This document shows positions 1 to 8,816 of a stretch of 40,658 bases of DNA, one piece after another. Numbering within the stretch: the stretch's first letter is position 1; each line of letters starts with the position of its first letter. Made by a program: the position numbers and the translations under genes. A model generated the notes under the pieces. That model did no database searches. It saw nothing but the letters and a program-made list of their open reading frames with translations, and was not told the origin of the DNA. The DNA comes from a virus. Location: positions 1 through 40,658 of the IMG/VR virus record IMGVR_UViG_3300043786_000470; one strand, written 5' to 3'.

Positions 1-127
1 CTTTGATTCTTTTGCTTCATTAGTTAAATCTAAAATTTCACAAAGATAATGGCATTCAATCCAACCGCCCAGAATGAGAATGGCTTTTTACAATCCAACA
101 CTTACGTTGGAAAAAATAGCCTTAATC
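1..127. repeat. terminal direct repeat, left copy
   Basis: Bases 1-127 are identical to 40532-40658. The repeat covers the last codons of the protease-scaffold gene and the first codons of the next gene, so the reading frames continue across the joint. The length is a typical assembly k-mer, which fits overlap from a circular-mapping genome better than a biological terminal repeat. Confidence 0.95.
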
Positions 128-522
128 GAACAAACCCCTATGCAAATGTTGACGGCTTAAACGCTGAGCAACTTTACGGGGTTGATACCTATGAAGACCG
201 TATTCCAGTATCGTTTAGTTGGCATATTGCTTCAGCTGGTGACAGAACTACGGTTACACCAATTTACGGTGTTACATCTGCTTCCGATTATTTAAAGTTC
301 AACTTGATTGACGAAAGTGGTAATGAGGCTTACGGACGCTGGATATCTTCAGCACCTTCAGCAGCCTTTGACATTACAACCACCGCGTTAAACACGGCGA
401 ACGATTGGAAGGCATTCTTTGCTACCTCTAAGGCTGGGGCAAAGACAGAATTTTCATTTAAAATTGAATCAGCAGCAGTTTTAACAAACACAACTGCGAC
501 GATTACTTACGCAAACCTTTAA
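49..522 (+). CDS. putative head decoration or minor virion protein
   Basis: 157 aa, soluble, rich in Thr, Ala, Ser and Asn, with predicted beta character and no membrane segment or signal peptide. I do not recognise a family. It sits between the protease-scaffold gene (ends 40580, equivalent to 49 on the circle) and the capsid gene at 535, a place where many phages encode a decoration or head-stabilising protein. Its start overlaps the protease stop as TAATG, so it is probably translated by coupling. The structural role is inferred from position and composition only. Confidence 0.45.
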   Translation: MAFNPTAQNENGFLQSNTYVGKNSLNRTNPYANVDGLNAEQLYGVDTYEDRIPVSFSWHIASAGDRTTVTPIYGVTSASDYLKFNLIDESGNEAYGRWISSAPSAAFDITTTALNTANDWKAFFATSKAGAKTEFSFKIESAAVLTNTTATITYANL

Positions 523-534
523 AATTAAAAACAA

Positions 535-1518
535 ATGGCATTAGTTGAAATAAGCCAACTTGACGTATCCTTTAGAGGTACAGAGGCAAACAACATATTT
601 TTAGAGCCTGTCTTTTTTGACGATGATTTACGCGGACAATTCCGTGTTCTTGGAAACGTCGCAAATAAAAAGAAAATGGTATTTGTCCAAGACCTTGAGA
701 ATATTGTAAGAAAATATTCTGGTTGCGGATTTAACCCAGTTGGCTCGGTTGACATTTATCAGCGTACAATCGACGTTGAAAAAATGAAGGTTGACCTTGA
801 AATGTGCTGGGACGAATTTGAAGACACCGTCTTCGAGGAGTTATTGAAAACAGGAACAAGGCTTCCAGACGTATCGGGAACATTAATTGAAAATATCTTA
901 TTGACCCGTACACAACAGGCGATAAGAAATGACATTACCCGTCTTTCTTACTTTGGTTCACAGGCATCAAACAATCCTAATTATGATTCATTAGATGGAT
1001 TTTGGACAGTTTATTACCCGCAGTTAGTTGCCGATGATTTGATTCCAAGAACAAACACGGGCTCAGGTGCAGACCTTGCGGCTGGTGATGGCTTTGCGAT
1101 CCTTCGTGCAATCTACGACCAAGCACCTTTACAGTTAAAAGGTTTACCCGCTAACCAAAAGGTGTTTAATGTAACTGGTTCTGTATATTCTCAACTTCGT
1201 GAAGACATCGAAGAAGGCGGCGGCGGTGATTACGGTTTACTCCAGTTGATTAACGGGGTTGAGCAATTTACCTTCCGTGGTGTGCCTGTTGTTGCTCAAT
1301 GGAGATGGGATGACATCGCAACATCTTTGGGAACAACCAAGCCTCATTATGTGGAATACACAACCCCACAAAATAAGGTTATTGCAACCGACGTATTAAG
1401 CCCTGAGACGGCTTTGGAACTTTGGTATGACCAGAAGGACGAAAAGGTGTATATTAAGGCTCGTTTCAAGATGGGTGTTAATTATATCCACCATTCATTA
1501 ATCAGCGTAGGCTACTAA
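535..1518 (+). CDS. major capsid protein (probable HK97 fold)
   Basis: 327 aa, the usual size for an HK97-like capsid protein without an attached scaffold. It directly follows the protease-scaffold gene and one small protein, the canonical protease, decoration, capsid order. The centre (about 100-145) is helical and rich in Ile, Leu and Arg, as in a spine helix; a Gly-rich stretch near residues 220-230 (EEGGGGDYG) would be a loop. The C-terminal third is beta-rich and charged. No motif proves the family, so the call rests on size, position and overall composition. It begins 12 bases after the preceding stop behind an A-rich leader and has no Shine-Dalgarno sequence. Confidence 0.75.
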   Translation: MALVEISQLDVSFRGTEANNIFLEPVFFDDDLRGQFRVLGNVANKKKMVFVQDLENIVRKYSGCGFNPVGSVDIYQRTIDVEKMKVDLEMCWDEFEDTVFEELLKTGTRLPDVSGTLIENILLTRTQQAIRNDITRLSYFGSQASNNPNYDSLDGFWTVYYPQLVADDLIPRTNTGSGADLAAGDGFAILRAIYDQAPLQLKGLPANQKVFNVTGSVYSQLREDIEEGGGGDYGLLQLINGVEQFTFRGVPVVAQWRWDDIATSLGTTKPHYVEYTTPQNKVIATDVLSPETALELWYDQKDEKVYIKARFKMGVNYIHHSLISVGY

Positions 1519-1529
1519 TATAAGAATCA

Positions 1530-2078
1530 ATGAGTAGTATAACAAGCGGATGGCTTAACCAATGTGTCGATGGAACTTGCGCTGGTGGTATCGGTAAACT
1601 TTATATCGCCAATGCAAATCAAGTTACTGGTTTTACCGCCAATGCCACGGCAGCGGTTACAGCGATTACAATGTCATCAACTGCCTCAGTATTTTACGAG
1701 GTGGAATTTCGGGACAATTCGGGAGCATTTACCGAAACCGTAACACAAGACCCAGACACTTTGTCTGTTGCAGTTGAGCAAAGCTTGGTAGGTATTATAA
1801 ACTGCCGTGACCAAGAGTTAAGAAACTTAATTCAAGACATGGCGGGACAGGCTTGCGGATTGGTTTGTGTACACGTGGAAAATACGGGTAATTATTGGAT
1901 TTGGGGTGCGGAAACCATTGGCGCAAAGAAAAGACCAGCAAGGCTAACAAGCGCTGAAGGTTTATCTGGTGCTTTGTTTACGGATTCAAATCAGGAAACA
2001 TTGACGATAACTTGCCGTACCACGAACAAAGCAAGATTCATAGTTGACGGTGCAACCGTAATGGGAGCGCTTGATTAA
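1530..2078 (+). CDS. putative tail tube or minor virion protein
   Basis: 182 aa, predicted mostly beta, rich in Thr, Ala and Gly, with several cysteines in the first third (residues 12, 17) and around 91-115. It has no signal peptide or membrane helix. It lies between the capsid and portal genes. Beta-rich proteins of this size made with the capsid can be tail tube subunits, and no better tube candidate is seen in the tail module at 28-38 kb. This is inference from elimination; a second decoration protein is equally possible. Confidence 0.35.
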   Translation: MSSITSGWLNQCVDGTCAGGIGKLYIANANQVTGFTANATAAVTAITMSSTASVFYEVEFRDNSGAFTETVTQDPDTLSVAVEQSLVGIINCRDQELRNLIQDMAGQACGLVCVHVENTGNYWIWGAETIGAKKRPARLTSAEGLSGALFTDSNQETLTITCRTTNKARFIVDGATVMGALD

Positions 2079-2088
2079 AACATGAAAT

Positions 2089-2313
2089 ATGATAGTCAGG
2101 GAAAAAAGTAAGTTGATGATTTACGTCGGGGCTGACCCAACGGGAAAGGCGGGAATACTAAAGAAGGCTATCGGAAATTTTACACAGGCAGAATTAAGGG
2201 GTTGGTACAGTACCAACCCCACATCTGTTAGCCAACACGTTATTTTTACTCCCGAGAAAAAAACCTATGAGCCAAATAAAGAAGACGATTCAAGCAGTAC
2301 CGAACAGGGCTAA
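2089..2313 (+). CDS. hypothetical small protein
   Basis: 74 aa. The first 60 residues look folded (basic N-terminus, then GADPTGKAG and a short amphipathic helix); the last 15 are acidic and Ser-rich and probably disordered. It overlaps the portal start by 47 bases. A perfect 11-bp inverted repeat (2198-2220) lies inside its coding sequence, at the codons for RGWYSTNPTS. No family is recognised. Confidence 0.6.
   Translation: MIVREKSKLMIYVGADPTGKAGILKKAIGNFTQAELRGWYSTNPTSVSQHVIFTPEKKTYEPNKEDDSSSTEQG
2198..2220 (+). other. perfect inverted repeat inside coding sequence
   Basis: GGGGTTGGTAC, one central A, then GTACCAACCCC form a perfect 11-bp inverted repeat. As RNA it would fold into about nine pairs with a 5-nt loop. 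No U tract follows, so simple intrinsic termination is unlikely. It lies about 45 bases upstream of the portal start. Confidence 0.85.
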
Positions 2314-3694
2314 CAGAAATTTAAAAAGAAACAATAGCCCTTTATTGGCTTCCGTTACTTTGGATACCTCAAACACTATGTTAGTGCAAGAGGATATTTT
2401 CAATGAACCTTCCAGAGAAAGGCTTGATTTTACAGGGGCTAAATGGGTTAGATTCTTTACCCAAAAAGATGACTTTTTAAAGAGTCTTATTGCCATTGTG
2501 AACAATTCCCCAACGCTTCGGCGTATCATTGAGGACAAGGTTAACATGGTTGTCGGTGATGGATTTATCCCAATGAAAGGAAAGTCTAATACCTTACTTA
2601 CAACCTCGATGAAGGGAGAGGTAATTACGGATGATTCTTTAAATGAGATTGAGGAAGTTATTGGACAAGTTAACTTGCACGCACAAAACTTGCAAGAAGT
2701 GCTTGGCTCATTGGCTTTTGATTACGATGCTTTTGGAAATTGCTTTGCAGAAATTGTAAGGGGAAAGGTTGGTTCTCAGCCTTTCACCTACATTTACCAT
2801 GTCCCAGTTTATAACATTGGCATCAGGAAAGCCGAGGCGGATCAGATTATAAGGTCGGTTGGCATTTACGACAACTGGGAAGAAGTGCCACTTACAACCG
2901 AGGGGACATATTACGAAAGGGAAGGGTTTAGAGAAATACCAATTTACCCAGAGTTCAAGAAATTAGAAGACGGAACGGAGCGTTCAATTATCCACGTCAA
3001 ACAATATGCGGCTGGTTATTTCTACTTTGGTTTACCTGAGTGGATTGGGGCGAAGATGTGGGCAGAGATTGAATACAGAATCCAGCGTTTTAATACCAGT
3101 AAGTTTGAAAACGGCTTCATGCCTTCTGGAATATTACAATTCTTTGGTTCAATGACATCGGTTGAGGCAAAGAGCCTTGTTGAAGGTATTGAATCAAAGT
3201 TTACAGGAATGGGAAATAATCACAAGTTATTTGTTCAGGTTTTAAGGGACGAAAAATTAAAAGCTAATTGGATACCAACATCAAAGGAAAATGAAGGGGA
3301 ATTTTTAAACCTTCAAAACCTTGCAGCTTCAGCGATTGTTGTGGCTAACCGTTGGTCAAAGTCTTTAGCAGGCTTTGCAACATCGGGACAACTTGGAACA
3401 AACCAACAGATACGGCAAGAAATGGAATACTTGCAAAATACGGTTATTAAACCACGCCAAAACCTTATGTTATCAAAGATTATTAACCCTTTCTTAAAAG
3501 AAATTGGACTTTATAATCCAGCATTCACCGACGTGACGTTTGGTATTTCCAACACTTTACCCGTGTCTTTCATGGGTGATTTAAAGGTAGATGAAAATCT
3601 TTCATTAAACGAGAAAAGAGAAATATTAGGGTATGCACCCGTAGAAATAGAACAAACAACCCCAACGAATGAGCCAATTAATACAACCGAGTGA
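2267..3694 (+). CDS. portal protein
   Basis: 475 aa, matching the 450-550 aa of siphovirus portal proteins. It carries the expected features: an N-terminal alpha/beta region with NSPTLRRIIEDKVNMVVGDGF (about 79-99), a beta-rich clip region, and near residue 360 an Ala/Ser-rich helix followed by the SGQLGTN loop and a long helix of the stem/crown. In the virion it forms the dodecameric ring at the capsid vertex that terminase docks to. The N-terminal 40 residues are basic and probably disordered. It sits downstream of the capsid rather than next to terminase, which is about 17 kb away on the circle. Confidence 0.8.
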   Translation: MSQIKKTIQAVPNRANRNLKRNNSPLLASVTLDTSNTMLVQEDIFNEPSRERLDFTGAKWVRFFTQKDDFLKSLIAIVNNSPTLRRIIEDKVNMVVGDGFIPMKGKSNTLLTTSMKGEVITDDSLNEIEEVIGQVNLHAQNLQEVLGSLAFDYDAFGNCFAEIVRGKVGSQPFTYIYHVPVYNIGIRKAEADQIIRSVGIYDNWEEVPLTTEGTYYEREGFREIPIYPEFKKLEDGTERSIIHVKQYAAGYFYFGLPEWIGAKMWAEIEYRIQRFNTSKFENGFMPSGILQFFGSMTSVEAKSLVEGIESKFTGMGNNHKLFVQVLRDEKLKANWIPTSKENEGEFLNLQNLAASAIVVANRWSKSLAGFATSGQLGTNQQIRQEMEYLQNTVIKPRQNLMLSKIINPFLKEIGLYNPAFTDVTFGISNTLPVSFMGDLKVDENLSLNEKREILGYAPVEIEQTTPTNEPINTTE

Positions 3695-4211
3695 AGTAAT
3701 AGCTGGAGGGGTTGCACGTCCAACACCAGCAGATATAAGACTTGATAAGTCGCTTATTAGCCCACATATTCAAGACGCTGAGTTCCGTTGGATTGTTCCC
3801 GCCATTGGCTTAACTTTATATGATTCAATGGTTACAGACAAGGGAAGTTCAACCGCGTTTACATCAACTTCTTATCAGGATATTTGGGACAAGCAATTAA
3901 AATCTTTTTGCGCCAATGCTGTCTTATATGAAGCTTCGCCTTATATGGTCATGCAACTTGGCTCAAATGGTTTATATACCCTTGATAATGAATACGGACA
4001 AAACGTCGGGGTTGATGGTTTAAAGTTTTATCAAGATACCTTGTTACAAAGGTTGGACGTAAAGAAAAAAAGGATTAAAGATTTGCTTTGCAATTATTCA
4101 ACACCTTTGACCGCGTTTATACCCAGCGCCATTGGTTGCCCTGAGTCAACTTGCGATGAACACGAAGAAGAAATTACAGACATTTACAACACTTTAGGCA
4201 TTGTGCTATGA
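3669..4211 (+). CDS. head-tail connector, DUF6712-like
   Basis: 180 aa. It resembles the DUF6712 family found after portal genes in Bacteroidota phages: an N-terminal region with a conserved polar start (MSQLIQPSEV), helices around residues 60-100 (WDKQLKSFCANAVLYEA) and a C-terminal acidic tail with two cysteines. Proteins of this type are thought to be adaptors that bind under the portal ring. It overlaps the portal gene by 26 bases, and its stop overlaps the next start as ATGA, so the three are probably translated together. Assignment rests on position and recalled family resemblance, not a search. Confidence 0.6.
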   Translation: MSQLIQPSEVIAGGVARPTPADIRLDKSLISPHIQDAEFRWIVPAIGLTLYDSMVTDKGSSTAFTSTSYQDIWDKQLKSFCANAVLYEASPYMVMQLGSNGLYTLDNEYGQNVGVDGLKFYQDTLLQRLDVKKKRIKDLLCNYSTPLTAFIPSAIGCPESTCDEHEEEITDIYNTLGIVL

Positions 4212-6685
4212 TAGAGAAACCAAAAAAAGAAAGGCGATTCCTCAAGGCATTGGGGCGCGTCGGTGAGATATTAATTGAACAGGTTTTAATCAAAGTCGGG
4301 AGTAGTTTAATTAAAAGGATTGGAGGCAAAAAAACATTGCCTTCGATTCTTTTTTTATTCCTTTCGATTTCCCTTTTTGCCCAGTTTCCAAACACGGGCA
4401 ATAAACAAAGATTAGGTTTCCAGACCACGGCTGACGGGTTGGTTTGGCGCGGTTCAATTTCTGATACAGCAAGCATTCAACCCGTATCAAATCAAAACGC
4501 ATGGGTTATTCTTGACACGGTTAACCTTAAAATATATTCCTTTGATTTTACTTCCAATGTTTGGAATCAAGTTGGTACGGGTGGCGGTTCTGCATTCACC
4601 CAGCCTATTGACTCATTGTTTTTTAAAACAAGCGTATCCCCTAACAATGTGGACACGGCAAAAATGCGATGGGATTCCGAGTTAGGTACAGTGGTTTTGG
4701 GAATGTACGATGCCGTGCCCAATGAATTAGGATTTAAAAACTTTTGGTTAGTTAAGAATCAAACAGGATCAACTATTACAAAAAATAGCCTTGTTTACGC
4801 ATCGGGAACAGTTGGCGCAAGTGGAAGGATATTGGTATCAAAATTTATAGCCAACGGAACAATAGATGCAAAGTATTTATTAGGAATAACTGCTCATGAT
4901 TTAAGTAATGGCGAAGATGGCTACGTTATTTCTTTTGGCAAGATAAGGCAAGTTAATACTGATACCTTTGCGGCTGGAGCAATCCTTTACCCTTCGCCAA
5001 CTACGGCTGGTGTTTGGACGGATGTTGAACCAGTTGCTCCTAACATTGATTTGCCTATTGGCTTTTGCATAAATTCATCTTCAAACAATGGTACAATTTC
5101 AATTCGTGTAGCATCGGGTTATAGTTTAAACGAATTGCACAACGTGGCAATTACCTCACCAGTTGAAAAATCAAGTTTATTTTATTCTGATGGATTATGG
5201 CGCGATACAACTGCCGCACTTTTGGTAAGCGACACGGCTTCGATGCTTACGCCTTATTTTAAAAAATCAGATACCACATCGTTAAACCTAACCTCAAGGT
5301 TTGCCGCAAAGCTAAATATTTCCGATACCTCTTCCATGCTTACAAATTACCTTAGGTCAGGGGTTGCAGCTTCCACATATCTGCCATTGACAGGGGGAAC
5401 ATTAACGGGGGCGTTAAATGTAAATGGAACATCAACGTTAAATTTTACAAATGTATATGGTAAAAATACCTATGTTCCTTTTAATGTTGGAACAGGTGAA
5501 CAATCTATTTTTAATGTGGGCGCATATTTAAGAGGTGGAACAGTTATGATATTTCCAGATTCTTCTTTAGCTGGAAGTTCTGGTAATTTATTTTTTGCAA
5601 ATTCAAATATTTTAGGTGTTGAATTTTCTGCAAGAGGTAGCGGGATTAGAAATTATATAAAACAAGGAGGAGATAATAATAGAAATTCTTTAGCCTTATA
5701 TACAAGTGATATAGGTCAGCAAAATACTAATAGATTATATATTAACTATAATGGAGATATTGGAATTAATGATGATACACCTATTTATAAACTTGACGTT
5801 AACGGAACACTCGGTGTAACTGGTGCAACTACGTTATCAAGTACATTAAGTGGTACAACAGGAACATTTAAAGCATTGACAATAAATAATAATGTTAGTA
5901 GTGGAGAAGGTGTATTATCTATTCTTAGCAATACTTTTAATGATGCTAATAAAATACAATTTGGGGATGTTTCTGGAATAAGAAGAGAAATATTATTACC
6001 CACAGGTGTGAGTAGTTTACAATTTAGAACATACGCACTTGGAGGCACTGAAGGAGGTTATTCTTTTTATACAAGACGGAATCCAAATGCCGAACAATTA
6101 GCATTTAACATAGATTTTGATGGTAATTCTAATTTTTACGGCACACTCGGTGTAACAGGCGCAACGACATTAACAGGCGCACTCACCGTAAACAATGCCA
6201 CGGTATTAAATGAAGGCTCAGGTGACTTTGACACGCGCATTGAAAGTGACGGGAACGCCAACATGGTTTTCGTGGATGCTTCAACCGACCGCGTAGGCAT
6301 TGGCACGGGTTCACCTTCAAAGACCCTTGATGTTAATGGTGAGGTTAAAATTGCAACGGTGACAACAACTCCAACGGCTTTACTTGGCAAAGATGCAAGT
6401 AATGTGGTTGGAGAGGTTACCACGGTGGCACAAACAGGATTAATGACAAGGGGTTCAACAACAGCAACAACTGGAACGCCTTCAGCTGTTTTTAACGTCA
6501 CTCATGGGCTTGGTTCAAACCCTACTGCGGTTATAGTGACAAGTGCTGGTATTGCTGGTGCAGAAAAAATAATATTTGAGGTTTATGCCAAAAATTCAAC
6601 TACTTTCAGTGTTCAAGCTTGGAATTATGATGGCACGGAGGCGGCATCAACATCGGTAACAATCTATTGGTTAGCAATAAAATAA
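4208..6685 (+). CDS. tail fibre protein with repeat modules and lectin-like tip
   Basis: 825 aa. Residues 1-42 are basic and helical. A strongly hydrophobic segment follows (about 43-58, TLPSILFLFLSISLFAQ), which looks like a Bacteroidota signal peptide in the wrong place. The middle contains Thr/Ser/Gly/Ala-rich beta modules, including TLGVTGATTL twice (about 534 and 645) and two IG..P..LDVNG motifs (YKLDVNG and KTLDVNG), typical of trimeric fibre shafts. The last 70 residues (HGLGSNPTAV ... YWLAIK) resemble the H-type lectin-like tips of receptor-binding fibres. It probably contacts host surface glycans. Bases about 5440-6130 are AT-richer than the flanks, which suggests cassette exchange. 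Confidence 0.7.
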   Translation: MIEKPKKERRFLKALGRVGEILIEQVLIKVGSSLIKRIGGKKTLPSILFLFLSISLFAQFPNTGNKQRLGFQTTADGLVWRGSISDTASIQPVSNQNAWVILDTVNLKIYSFDFTSNVWNQVGTGGGSAFTQPIDSLFFKTSVSPNNVDTAKMRWDSELGTVVLGMYDAVPNELGFKNFWLVKNQTGSTITKNSLVYASGTVGASGRILVSKFIANGTIDAKYLLGITAHDLSNGEDGYVISFGKIRQVNTDTFAAGAILYPSPTTAGVWTDVEPVAPNIDLPIGFCINSSSNNGTISIRVASGYSLNELHNVAITSPVEKSSLFYSDGLWRDTTAALLVSDTASMLTPYFKKSDTTSLNLTSRFAAKLNISDTSSMLTNYLRSGVAASTYLPLTGGTLTGALNVNGTSTLNFTNVYGKNTYVPFNVGTGEQSIFNVGAYLRGGTVMIFPDSSLAGSSGNLFFANSNILGVEFSARGSGIRNYIKQGGDNNRNSLALYTSDIGQQNTNRLYINYNGDIGINDDTPIYKLDVNGTLGVTGATTLSSTLSGTTGTFKALTINNNVSSGEGVLSILSNTFNDANKIQFGDVSGIRREILLPTGVSSLQFRTYALGGTEGGYSFYTRRNPNAEQLAFNIDFDGNSNFYGTLGVTGATTLTGALTVNNATVLNEGSGDFDTRIESDGNANMVFVDASTDRVGIGTGSPSKTLDVNGEVKIATVTTTPTALLGKDASNVVGEVTTVAQTGLMTRGSTTATTGTPSAVFNVTHGLGSNPTAVIVTSAGIAGAEKIIFEVYAKNSTTFSVQAWNYDGTEAASTSVTIYWLAIK

Positions 6686-6692
6686 ACACAAA

Positions 6693-7286
6693 ATGAAAAA
6701 AATATTATTCTTTTTATTCTTTCTTCCTTCTTTTGCCATTGCACAGGATACGGTTATCATTTCCAAAATCTTTGCAGATGATACCCTTTGGAGCGTAAAA
6801 AAGGTGTACGCTAATCAGGATGTTCAAATAAAATTGTTTGAAGATTCATCTGCCATTTATTACTACATTTTAAACGATGTTGTGGATGAGGCACGGAAGA
6901 TGACCGATGCTTTTAATATTTACGAAAACCGTAACAAGTTTTTAAACGCCTTGCATAAACTTGACAAAAGCATGGTTAATGGGAAAGTGGAAAGTGCTTT
7001 TGATTACCTTTCTAATTTATACGCCTCTTTCTGGTTAGGAAATTACAATGCCATTGCTAATGGGACAAAGGTTCTTGCTGGGGCTGAGATATTTGTAAAT
7101 AAGAATAGCGAATTAAGGATTAAGATTGGCGAAAGCATTAACAAGCCTTTCATTGCCATTGCCGACACTTATGGCATCATTGTAAATTATCCAAACACGG
7201 GGGACAGATTTGTTATTTACAAAACAAATGAAAAGTCGTTCAAGGATTTAGATAACAAATTAATCCTCAGAAAGCAAAAGAAATGA
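6693..7286 (+). CDS. secreted or periplasmic hypothetical protein
   Basis: 197 aa with a clear signal peptide at 1-17 (MKKILFFLFFLPSFAIAQ, cleavage probably after A17). The mature part is mixed alpha/beta with no known motif and ends in a basic KLILRKQKK tail. It lies between the tail fibre and the holin, overlapping the holin start as ATGA, so it belongs to the lysis cassette. A role in lysis (for example a spanin-like or inhibitor function) or in superinfection exclusion is possible but not shown. No lipobox cysteine is present. Confidence 0.6.
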   Translation: MKKILFFLFFLPSFAIAQDTVIISKIFADDTLWSVKKVYANQDVQIKLFEDSSAIYYYILNDVVDEARKMTDAFNIYENRNKFLNALHKLDKSMVNGKVESAFDYLSNLYASFWLGNYNAIANGTKVLAGAEIFVNKNSELRIKIGESINKPFIAIADTYGIIVNYPNTGDRFVIYKTNEKSFKDLDNKLILRKQKK

Positions 7287-7687
7287 AATCAGTTATAATA
7301 AATATTTTAAAACTTGGCTACGACGGCATTGTTTATTCCATTTGTTGCGGAGTGCTTTTCTCGTTTTTCCTTCCCATCAAGGATTTTTTGATTTTTACAA
7401 TATTTGTAGTTTTTGCAGACACGGTGACGGGTATCATGGCGGCAAAGAAAAGAAATGAGCCAATAACAAGCAAAGGTTTATATCGGACTTCTCAAAAGGT
7501 GGTTGTTTACTTTGTCGGTATCATGATTTTTCACGGAGCAAGTGTTACTTTTGGTTTACCTTCACAAATAGTTTACTCAGTTAGTTTCTTGATATCATTT
7601 ACAGAACTTTACAGTATTTCAGAAAACATAAAGTCTATAACTGGAGTAAACATTGGAACATTAGTATTAAAATTTTTCAGACGTTAA
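7283..7687 (+). CDS. holin, phage holin family 4-like
   Basis: 134 aa with three or four hydrophobic segments (about 12-28, 33-53, 74-94, 97-115). The pattern DTVTGIMAAKKR (about 46-57), then a polar loop with SKGLYRTSQK leading into the next helix, matches the toxin-secretion/phage lysis holin family common in Bacteroidota and Firmicutes phages. It would form the inner-membrane lesion that releases the amidase encoded at 8073. It overlaps the preceding gene by ATGA. Confidence 0.85.
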   Translation: MKSVIINILKLGYDGIVYSICCGVLFSFFLPIKDFLIFTIFVVFADTVTGIMAAKKRNEPITSKGLYRTSQKVVVYFVGIMIFHGASVTFGLPSQIVYSVSFLISFTELYSISENIKSITGVNIGTLVLKFFRR

Positions 7688-7699
7688 AATAATTATAAA

Positions 7700-7996
7700 A
7701 TGATTGAAACAAGTTTAAAAGGAGCATTAAAAGACTCCGATACAATTAAATCTCCCATTGGTGAGATTGCCTGTTATTCCCTTAACTTTGCCGAACTTGC
7801 TGGTGAAATTAATGTTTTCATGGATGGTTCAAAAGTGAAATTTACATGGCGAGAATATGTTAAACTTGCACAAATTATTTGGGACAAAATCAAGGAGACA
7901 AGCCGTGAATGTGCTGGGAAGGAGATTTCGGTTACTTTACCGCCCAAATTTTCTTTGATTTCCGCAGCTTTTTCGCTCATCGGGTTTAAATTATAG
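7700..7996 (+). CDS. hypothetical lysis-cassette protein
   Basis: 98 aa, soluble, with a helical centre (FTWREYVKLAQIIWDKIKE, about 52-70) and a hydrophobic C-terminus (SLISAAFSLIGFKL) that could associate with membrane but is short for a true spanning helix. It lies 12 bases after the holin and 76 bases before the endolysin. The family is not recognised; position suggests a lysis accessory role. Confidence 0.5.
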   Translation: MIETSLKGALKDSDTIKSPIGEIACYSLNFAELAGEINVFMDGSKVKFTWREYVKLAQIIWDKIKETSRECAGKEISVTLPPKFSLISAAFSLIGFKL

Positions 7997-8072
7997 GCGC
8001 AGACAGATTCGCTACCTTATGCACCTGAGAAGGGGGTTTATTGATTTAGACTCCCTTTAAAAATATATAAAT

Positions 8073-8735
8073 ATGAAAGCAAATCAATTTTGTGTTTTCC
8101 TTGATGCTGGACATGGCGGAGTTGACCCAAAGAAAAAGTTACCTTTTAATTATACGACTTACCCTTCAAAGTGCTTCCAGCATAACAACTCAATCTTCCA
8201 CGGTTACGGCTGGTTCTTTGAAGGCGTGTTCAACAGGGAAGTGGCGGCAAAGATTGAGCAATATTTAAAAGATTGGGGAATGTCGGTTATCAATGTTTAC
8301 GACCCTGTTATTGATGTAAGCCTAAACAAACGTGTATTAAAGGCAAACATGAACGCCCAGAACTATGAAGCTTCGTTGTTCCTGAGTATACATGGCAACG
8401 CAGCAGGATCAACAACGGCAAGAGGCTTTGAAGTGTTCACATCAATCGGGCAAACAAAGGCTGATATTTACGCCACCTTCCTATTCAATGAGGTAAAAGA
8501 GGCTTTTCCAAAATGGTTGTTTCGAAGCGATAAAATTGACAATGACCCAGACAAGGAGGCTAATTTCTTTGTACTGAGCCAAACCAGTATGCCAGCCGTG
8601 TTATCTGAAAACGGATTCTTTACCAATTACAAAGATGCCGTCATGATGTTCGACCCAGCCTTCCAAGATACATTGGCGCTTTGTCATGCACGGGCGGTGG
8701 TTGATTACGCAAAGACGCAAGGGGTAATGTTTTAA
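8073..8735 (+). CDS. N-acetylmuramoyl-L-alanine amidase (endolysin), Amidase_3
   Basis: 220 aa, a single catalytic domain with no signal peptide or cell-wall-binding domain. The zinc site of the Amidase_3 family is visible: H14 in DAGHGG, E56 in GVFNRE and H107 in LSIHGN, with the catalytic glutamate E179 in VLSENGFF. It cleaves the bond between MurNAc and L-Ala of peptidoglycan. The lack of a signal peptide fits export through the holin encoded at 7283. An aromatic insertion (about 25-50) sits between the first His and the Glu. It is the last gene of the plus-strand unit and is followed by a hairpin at 8743-8766. Confidence 0.93.
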   Translation: MKANQFCVFLDAGHGGVDPKKKLPFNYTTYPSKCFQHNNSIFHGYGWFFEGVFNREVAAKIEQYLKDWGMSVINVYDPVIDVSLNKRVLKANMNAQNYEASLFLSIHGNAAGSTTARGFEVFTSIGQTKADIYATFLFNEVKEAFPKWLFRSDKIDNDPDKEANFFVLSQTSMPAVLSENGFFTNYKDAVMMFDPAFQDTLALCHARAVVDYAKTQGVMF

Positions 8736-8742
8736 AATGGAA

Positions 8743-8766
8743 AGGGTTGACGCAACTGCCAACCCT
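8743..8766 (+). terminator. hairpin after the endolysin gene
   Basis: AGGGTTG and CAACCCT form a 7-bp stem with a 10-nt loop eight bases after the amidase stop. The downstream sequence is only weakly T-rich (CTAATTC). It lies where the two long transcription units converge, so termination is the likely job, though a strong U tract is absent. Confidence 0.5.
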
Positions 8767-8816
8767 CTAATTCACCACTCCTAAACTAATTAACATAAAC
8801 AAACGTAATCAATTTC

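Noticed and set aside
1-127. 127-bp terminal repeat as a genuine packaged terminal redundancy
   Set aside because: The exact length of an assembly k-mer and the uninterrupted reading frames across the joint fit circular assembly overlap better.
6136-6501. 121-aa minus-strand open frame opposite the tail fibre
   Set aside because: A shadow of Thr/Val-rich fibre codons; no supporting promoter, leader or family.
8034-8062. Terminator in the gap before the endolysin
   Set aside because: The G-rich and C-rich parts pair only weakly, and a terminator here would cut the endolysin from its operon.
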